NCBI GenBank assembly: GCA_964409775.1
Contig: CAYPEI010000007.1
Span: forward strand, 67,722 to 131,721
Length of the DNA: 64,000 bases
Reading direction: 5' to 3'
Origin: JAHBXL01 sp964409775
GTDB lineage: Bacteria > Planctomycetota > Phycisphaerae > Phycisphaerales > UBA1924
Positions within the stretch are counted from its first letter, which is position 1. Every line of letters starts with the position of its first letter. The notes beneath the pieces were generated by a model. That model made no database searches, was not told where the DNA came from, and saw nothing but the letters and a program-made list of their open reading frames with translations. Made by a program: the position numbers and the translations under genes. Below are positions 59,416-64,000 of the stretch, one piece after another.

Positions 59416-60030
59416 ATGACGCATTCCGCTACGACCGCCACTGAAACCAAGAGCCCGCTGGATGCTGCACAGAAGATTGTCGCGGAGTTGCGGGGCATGA
59501 CCCCGGAGAACCAGTTGCTGGCGTTGCAATTCGCTATGCAGACGCTGCGGCTCGACCCACCGACCGCGCATCCCGCGGCAGCACCCACGCCCGGCCACCC
59601 GCACGCGCCACACGCCCACGCCGCATCGGGCGCGCCGACGCTACCGACCGACATCAAGTCCTTCACGGCGGCGAAAGCCCCTAAGAGTGACCAGCAGTTC
59701 GCCGCGGTCGCTGCTTACTACTACCAGTTTGAGGCCCCGGTAAGCGAACGCAGGGAGACCGTTGATCCAGACCTTCTCAAGGCTGCAGGGCGATTGTCAG
59801 GGTACGGTCAGGCGACCGATTGGCGGGCAACACTCAACAATGCCATGCGCTCAGGGTACTTCAACCGCGCGGGGCGCGGCGAGTTTGCGCTTAGCTCAGT
59901 GGGTGAAAACCTCGTCGCGATTACTCTGGGCGCGAACGGGGTGAACAACGGAGGCAGCGGCGGCTTCGCTGGGCGAACGGGAGGCAAGAAGAAGTCCACC
60001 GCCAAGAAGACGACCAAGAAGAGCGGCTGA
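59416..60030 (+). CDS. Uncharacterised protein, first gene of a two-gene cassette
   Basis: A 204-residue soluble protein, read from the ATG at 59416 with GAGGAGA upstream. An N-terminal helical segment (LDAAQKIVAELRGMTPENQL, LALQFAMQTLRL) is followed by a His/Pro/Ala-rich linker. A compact domain follows: FAAVAAYYYQFEAPVSERRE, LLKAAGRLSGYGQATDWRAT and NNAMRSGYFNRAGRGEFALS, with the ending VGENLVAITL, resembling winged-helix-like modules found beside phage-defence or HEPN-type genes. The tail is Lys-rich (KKKSTAKKTTKKSG). I do not recognise a named family. The next gene starts 36 bases on and is probably co-transcribed. Confidence 0.65.
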   Translation: MTHSATTATETKSPLDAAQKIVAELRGMTPENQLLALQFAMQTLRLDPPTAHPAAAPTPGHPHAPHAHAASGAPTLPTDIKSFTAAKAPKSDQQFAAVAAYYYQFEAPVSERRETVDPDLLKAAGRLSGYGQATDWRATLNNAMRSGYFNRAGRGEFALSSVGENLVAITLGANGVNNGGSGGFAGRTGGKKKSTAKKTTKKSG

Positions 60031-60066
60031 TGCGCAACTCCCGATCTACGAAAGGAGTCTGCGCTC

Positions 60067-60876
60067 ATGCCGACCGTTCACGAGGCCATTGATGCGGCCA
60101 TCAGCGAAGTGACCAAGGCACGCAAGAGGGTGGCCTCGATCACCTCCGTACAGGTAACGAAGGTCGATGATGTGGCAATGCTGAAAGCCACGGCTCAGAC
60201 GTGGTTCCACACCCATAGGCCGGTCGTCGTCGCAGGGGCTGCCGCGGCGAACCTCGTGGCGGTGGACCAGCACTACACCACGGTTCTCAACGCGACGGCG
60301 AAGCACGCCGCGAAAAAGACGTACTTGGACGCCTTGAAGGATGCGAAGGGGGCGTTGGTCGCCGCACGGTCCGCCGCGCTGGTTGCGCCGGCAGCGGCAC
60401 CAGTCGCGAATACTGACGATCTCGCGCCGGACTTCTCGCCCTTGGCCGGAAACCAAGAGATGCGGGACATTCTCACCCGCCGGTGGCACGAGTGCGCGAA
60501 GTGCGTCAAGGCGGATGCGCACCTCGCGGCGATCGTGATGATGGGCGGCCTGCTCGAAGCCCTATTCGTCGCGCGGGCGAACAAGATGCCCGACAAGTCC
60601 CCTCTCACGAACGCGGCAAACGCGCCCAAGGACAAGGCAACGGGTAAGACGACCAACTACCAGGAGTGGATGCTGGATTCGTACATCAAGGTCGGCTGCG
60701 AGTTGAAGTGGATCACGGAGTCGGCAAAGGACGTGGCGGACAAGTTGAAGGAATACCGCAACTTCGTCCACCCCGCGAAGGAGCTGCGGTACGGCGTTAC
60801 GCTCGGATTCAATGACTCGTCGATGTTCTGGCAAGTCACAAAGGCGCTAGCTCGGCAGCTGCTACTTAGCGTGTGA
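60067..60876 (+). CDS. Uncharacterised protein with HEPN-like C-terminus, second gene of the cassette
   Basis: A 269-residue soluble protein; AAAGGAG precedes the ATG. The N-terminal part (about 1-110) is an Ala/Lys-rich helical region. The C-terminal part (about 125-265) contains MRDILTRRWHECAKCVKADA, HLAAIVMMGGLLEALFVARA, QEWMLDSYIKVGCELKWITE and LKEYRNFVHPAKELRYG. The RNFVHP motif and the all-helical layout resemble HEPN-type RNases/DUF4145-like proteins, where R and H are catalytic. The usual spacing is R-x4-6-H, here R-x3-H, so activity is uncertain. It converges with the aldehyde dehydrogenase gene. Confidence 0.6.
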   Translation: MPTVHEAIDAAISEVTKARKRVASITSVQVTKVDDVAMLKATAQTWFHTHRPVVVAGAAAANLVAVDQHYTTVLNATAKHAAKKTYLDALKDAKGALVAARSAALVAPAAAPVANTDDLAPDFSPLAGNQEMRDILTRRWHECAKCVKADAHLAAIVMMGGLLEALFVARANKMPDKSPLTNAANAPKDKATGKTTNYQEWMLDSYIKVGCELKWITESAKDVADKLKEYRNFVHPAKELRYGVTLGFNDSSMFWQVTKALARQLLLSV

Positions 60877-60908
60877 TCGATGTCTGAATTGCGTAGCGAT
60901 ACGCACCA

Positions 60909-62318
60909 TCACTTCCCCTCGCTCACCACGCGCACCTGGCAGAACTGGCGGTGGCCTTCGGGGCCGGAGTGGAAGCCGTAGCCGCTCTCGCGTGCGCCGA
61001 CCCAGGGTGTGCCGCCTTTGGGGCCTTTGGCCCCGCCGATGCCGCGGTTGATGCCGATCATGCCGGAGCAGAGTTTGCGGGCGAGTCTGGCCGCGCGGCC
61101 GGGTTCGCCGAAGACGACCGCGCCCAGGCCGAACTTCGTGTCGTTGGCCAGACGGAGCGCCTCGGCATCGTCGGCGACGGTGGTGACCGTGAGCACGGGG
61201 CCGAAGGTCTCTTCGCGGGCGACCTCCATTTCGTGGGTGACGCCGGTCAGGACGATGGGCTCGACGAAGTTGGAGGACGGGGCCTGGCCGCCGTCTGGCC
61301 CGCACGCGACTTTGGCGCCCTGCTTCACGGCCTCGCGGACCTGGCGCAGGACGTGGTCGCGCTGCCGCGCGTTGACCATCGGGCCGATGGCGGCGGTGTC
61401 CTCGATGCCCGGGCCGGGGGCGAACTTCTTTGCCTCGATGAGGAGCGCATCGACGAAGGGCTTCTCGATGTCCTTGTGGACGTAGACGCGCTCGGTGCTG
61501 ACGCACACCTGGCCGGCGTTGCGGAAGCCGTTGCGGGCGGCGAACTGGGCGGCCTTCTGGAGGTCGGCCCCGGGGAGCACGACCATGGGGTCCTTGCCGC
61601 CGAGTTCGAGGATGACGCGCTTGAGGCCCTTGCTGGCCTCGGCGAGGATGTGCTTGCCGGCGTTGCGTGAGCCGGTGAAGGTGATGAGGTCGACGTCGGC
61701 GGCGACGAGTGCCTTGCCCTGCTGCTCGTTGCCGTGCACGACGATGAGGACGTCCTTGGGCAGCACCTCGTTGAGGACGTCCGCGTAGGCCTGGGCGATG
61801 AGCGGGGTTTCCTCACTGGGCTTGAGCACCACGGTGTTCCCGGCGACGAGCGCGGGCAGGACCTGCCAGTGCACCATCAGCATCGGGAAGTTCCACGGCG
61901 TGATCGCCGCGCACACGCCGAAGGGGTCGCGGTACACCACCGACCGCGTCTTGTCGTCCTCGATCGTCTCGGGCGCGATCGCCTGCGCGATCTCCTCCAA
62001 CTCCTCCACCCAGCCCTTGCCGTCCTCGCCGCCGGCGCAGGCCTTGACCTCGCCGATGCCTTCCTTGAGGGGCTTGCCCATCTCGAGTGTGAGGAGGCGA
62101 CCGAGTTCGGGCGCGCGTGAACCCAACTTCGCGCCCGCGGGCCTGAGGATCTCGACGCGCTGGGCGATGCTCAGCCCGCCCCATCCGCTCAGCCCGTCCG
62201 CGCCCTGCTGCGCAAGGCGCGATCGCGCGACGATGGAGGCGATCTGATCGACGGGGGTGACCGGCACTTCGCCGACGACTTCGCCGTTCGCGGGGTTGAA
62301 GGACTTGAGAGTCTGCAT
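60909..62318 (-). CDS. NAD(P)-dependent aldehyde dehydrogenase
   Basis: A 469-residue enzyme of the ALDH superfamily that oxidises aldehydes to acids. The active residues are all present: Asn143 in TPWNFPMLM, Glu238 in LELGGKDPM and Cys272 in NAGQVCVSTERVYV. FTGSRNAGKHI forms the cofactor loop and EETFGPVLTV is typical of the C-terminal domain. The length fits succinate-semialdehyde-type dehydrogenases, but substrate cannot be told from sequence. It lies 58 bases downstream of the sugar dehydrogenase gene on the same strand and may be co-transcribed. Confidence 0.9.
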   Translation of the reverse strand: MQTLKSFNPANGEVVGEVPVTPVDQIASIVARSRLAQQGADGLSGWGGLSIAQRVEILRPAGAKLGSRAPELGRLLTLEMGKPLKEGIGEVKACAGGEDGKGWVEELEEIAQAIAPETIEDDKTRSVVYRDPFGVCAAITPWNFPMLMVHWQVLPALVAGNTVVLKPSEETPLIAQAYADVLNEVLPKDVLIVVHGNEQQGKALVAADVDLITFTGSRNAGKHILAEASKGLKRVILELGGKDPMVVLPGADLQKAAQFAARNGFRNAGQVCVSTERVYVHKDIEKPFVDALLIEAKKFAPGPGIEDTAAIGPMVNARQRDHVLRQVREAVKQGAKVACGPDGGQAPSSNFVEPIVLTGVTHEMEVAREETFGPVLTVTTVADDAEALRLANDTKFGLGAVVFGEPGRAARLARKLCSGMIGINRGIGGAKGPKGGTPWVGARESGYGFHSGPEGHRQFCQVRVVSEGK

Positions 62319-62376
62319 GGCGGCGCGGCGTTCCTTGTCGGAACCCGAGACCCGGGGACCGAACTTCGAACTTCAG

Positions 62377-63867
62377 TCACTTCCCGGCGGGCACGATGCG
62401 GATGATGTGATCGGGGTCGTTGAGGACGACGTAGATGGTGCCGTCGGGCGCGGTGACGACATCGCGGACGCGGCCCATGCCCTGGAGGAGTTCCTCGGTC
62501 TCGACGAGTTTGCCGTCCTTGACGCGTACGCGGTCGACGACTGCGCCGGCGAGGCCGCCGGCGACGAGGTCGCCCTTCCACGCGGGGAAGGCGTCGTTGC
62601 GGACGACATCGAGACCGCAGGCGGCGATGGACGGGAGCCAGCGGTAGACGGGCATGATGATGGTTGCGCCGTCGGAGGTCTTGCCGTCGGCGGTCCAAGG
62701 CACGGTGAGGGCCTCGCCGGAGTAGTTGATGCTGAAGGCGACGATGGGCCAGCCGTAGTTGCCGCCCTTCTGGATGAGGTTGAGTTCGTCGCCGCCGCGG
62801 GGGCCGTGCTCGGTGTCCCAGAGGTTGCCGGCGAGATCGAAGACGAGTCCCTGGGGGTTGCGGTGTCCGTAGGACCAGATGGACTTCACGGCGTCGGCCT
62901 TGGTGACGAAGGGGTTGTCGTCGGGCAGTTGGCCGTCATCGAAGAGGCGGTGGACCTTGCCGTTGGGGCGGGTGAGGTCCTGCGCGTGGGCGCCGCTGCC
63001 GCGTTCGCCGATGGTCCAGTAGACGTAGTACGCGCTCTTGCTTCCGGGCGGGGCCTTCTGGAAGACGATGCGGTTGCCGAAGTGGAGGCCGGAGGGCAGG
63101 TAGTGCTTGTCCTCAGCCTTCCAGATGTCCTGGTTGTCGGTCCAGGTGGGCTTGCCGTCGACGTCCTTGATGTGGCCGCGGATGATGCGGGTCATGTTCG
63201 GCGCGGCGCGGCCGGTGGAGCCTTCGCGCGCGTCGGCGTATCCGAGGTAGATCCAGCCGTTCTTCTCGAACTCGGGGTGCACGGCGACGTCCATGAGGCC
63301 GCCCTGGCCGAAGTGGAGGATCTTGGGCAGGCCGGTGACCGGGGCGGAGAGGGTGCCGCCGGGCTTGCCGGTGGAGTGCAGGCGGAGCGTGCCGGGACGC
63401 TCGGTGACGAGCATGCGGCCGTCGGGGAGGAAATCAACCGCCCAGGGGATCTCGACGCCGCTGTCGATGACGGTTTCGACCTTGTACGCGGCGTACTTGG
63501 AGGTGTACACGCCGTCGGCGGCCTTGGGCGAGCCCTCGGCCTTGCGGAGGGCGCGGGCCTGCAACTCGCGGATCTGCACGACCAACCCCCAGGCTTCCTT
63601 TTCTTCCAGGGACTTGAGGAACGCCTGCCCGGCGTGCACTTTCTCACTGCGGATGGCGTCGTAGAAGGGGCGGTCGTGGTCCTGCCCGAAGAGTTCGCGC
63701 GTGAGCAGGGTCGGCGTGCCGGCGGCGCCTTCGCCCTGCTTGCCGTGGCAACTGGCGCAGGAGTTGGCCCAGATCTGATCGATTCGCTGCGCCCGCTGGG
63801 CGCTGGCGGGACCGGCCGCGGCGAGGAGCATCGCGGCGCAGAACAACACGCGAGAGTGCTGGAACAT
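62377..63867 (-). CDS. Secreted PQQ-dependent sugar dehydrogenase fused to cytochrome c
   Basis: A 496-residue exported protein, start taken at the ATG at 63867. After the signal peptide (VLFCAAMLLAAAGPASAQ) a cytochrome c motif CASCH (Cys37, Cys40, His41) opens a short haem domain. A beta-propeller of the soluble glucose/sorbosone dehydrogenase type follows: IPWAVDFLPDGRMLVTERPG, then LMDVAVHPEFEKNGWIYLGY, SGLHFGNRIVF, IWSYGHRNPQGL and GPRGGDELNLI with the PQQ- and calcium-binding residues. Fused haem would pass electrons from sugar oxidation to the respiratory chain. It is related in its propeller to the ThuA fusion at 39982. Confidence 0.88.
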   Translation of the reverse strand: MFQHSRVLFCAAMLLAAAGPASAQRAQRIDQIWANSCASCHGKQGEGAAGTPTLLTRELFGQDHDRPFYDAIRSEKVHAGQAFLKSLEEKEAWGLVVQIRELQARALRKAEGSPKAADGVYTSKYAAYKVETVIDSGVEIPWAVDFLPDGRMLVTERPGTLRLHSTGKPGGTLSAPVTGLPKILHFGQGGLMDVAVHPEFEKNGWIYLGYADAREGSTGRAAPNMTRIIRGHIKDVDGKPTWTDNQDIWKAEDKHYLPSGLHFGNRIVFQKAPPGSKSAYYVYWTIGERGSGAHAQDLTRPNGKVHRLFDDGQLPDDNPFVTKADAVKSIWSYGHRNPQGLVFDLAGNLWDTEHGPRGGDELNLIQKGGNYGWPIVAFSINYSGEALTVPWTADGKTSDGATIIMPVYRWLPSIAACGLDVVRNDAFPAWKGDLVAGGLAGAVVDRVRVKDGKLVETEELLQGMGRVRDVVTAPDGTIYVVLNDPDHIIRIVPAGK

Positions 63868-63947
63868 GGAGAATCCTTGGGTGGTGAAAAGGCCCGGCGT
63901 GCTCGGAAGTGCAGAGCAAGCGTACCGGCACGTTGGCGGAATGTCGC

Positions 63948-63985
63948 GACCCCCCACCCCGCCCCCCAGCGGGGGGGGGGGGTAG
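63948..63985. other. C-rich/G-rich homopolymer hairpin at the right end
   Basis: Runs of C (63950-63966) are followed by AGC and a run of about 13 G. The C and G runs can pair into a strong stem. It lies upstream of the sugar dehydrogenase gene. It may be a structural element or a sequencing or assembly artefact; nothing else is supported in the last 130 bases. Confidence 0.45.
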
Positions 63986-64000
63986 CGCGCGGGTTTTGAT

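Overview
The window is about 64 kb of high-GC bacterial DNA. It most likely comes from a planctomycete of the class Phycisphaerae. Three things point there: six secreted proteins ending in the short 'GC-type' dockerin module (VPDIFAFLSAWFAGC), several small membrane proteins with a C-terminal CxxCGYxL...CPECG zinc ribbon, and an H-X9-DG (DUF1559) pseudopilin together with a VPAP-type C-terminal sorting tail. The assignment rests on family knowledge and motifs; no search was run. Genes are dense, on both strands, and mostly in short operons.

Layout. 1-3.1 kb: a partial lipoprotein N-acetylmuramoyl-L-alanine amidase reading out of the left edge, two tandem zinc-ribbon membrane paralogues and murQ (muropeptide recycling). 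3.1-9.6 kb: a frameshifted zinc-ribbon gene bracketed by repeats, a GH15 glycosidase, a FliN-like protein, the fabF-acpP pair, a DUF1444 protein and a cupin. 9.6-15.5 kb: two dockerin proteins, a coding-like remnant, a BamE-like lipoprotein and a secreted esterase. 15.6-24.1 kb: a toroid-fold secreted protein, an exported-looking D-2-hydroxyacid dehydrogenase, an S1/P1-type nuclease, a DUF433/DUF5615 toxin-antitoxin pair, gpsA, a frameshifted hydrolase and a metal P-type ATPase. 24.5-36.4 kb: four more dockerin proteins (subtilase, lamin-tail protein, M12B-type metallopeptidase, phytase-like protein) around lpd and a metallophosphoesterase. 36.4-54.3 kb: a repeat-rich secreted protein, metG, a ThuA/sugar-dehydrogenase fusion, a di-haem oxidoreductase, a pseudopilin, a saccharopine-dehydrogenase-like enzyme, a TPR protein and Ser/Thr kinase-TPR pair, a TlpA-like thioredoxin, an isocitrate dehydrogenase-family enzyme, an NTF2-like lipoprotein and tRNA-Ile(GAU). 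54.3-64 kb: a zinc-ribbon protein, a sorted surface protein, a degenerate P-loop protein, sucD, a roughly 1 kb hairpin-rich region, a solitary HicB, an uncharacterised two-gene cassette with a HEPN-like end, an aldehyde dehydrogenase and a cytochrome-fused sugar dehydrogenase.

How it fits together. Housekeeping functions (fatty-acid synthesis, TCA cycle, methionyl-tRNA, glycerol-3-phosphate, peptidoglycan recycling) are interleaved with a large secreted repertoire of peptidases, esterases, sugar dehydrogenases and adhesion-like proteins. This suits a polymer-degrading heterotroph. The two most promising leads for something undescribed are the dockerin-tagged secretome, which has no visible cohesin partner here, and the family of short perfect hairpins found both between genes and in frame inside genes. 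The 59.4-60.9 kb cassette is a third candidate. Several start sites were moved downstream of the longest possible frame on the basis of ribosome binding sites or signal peptides, as noted in the entries.
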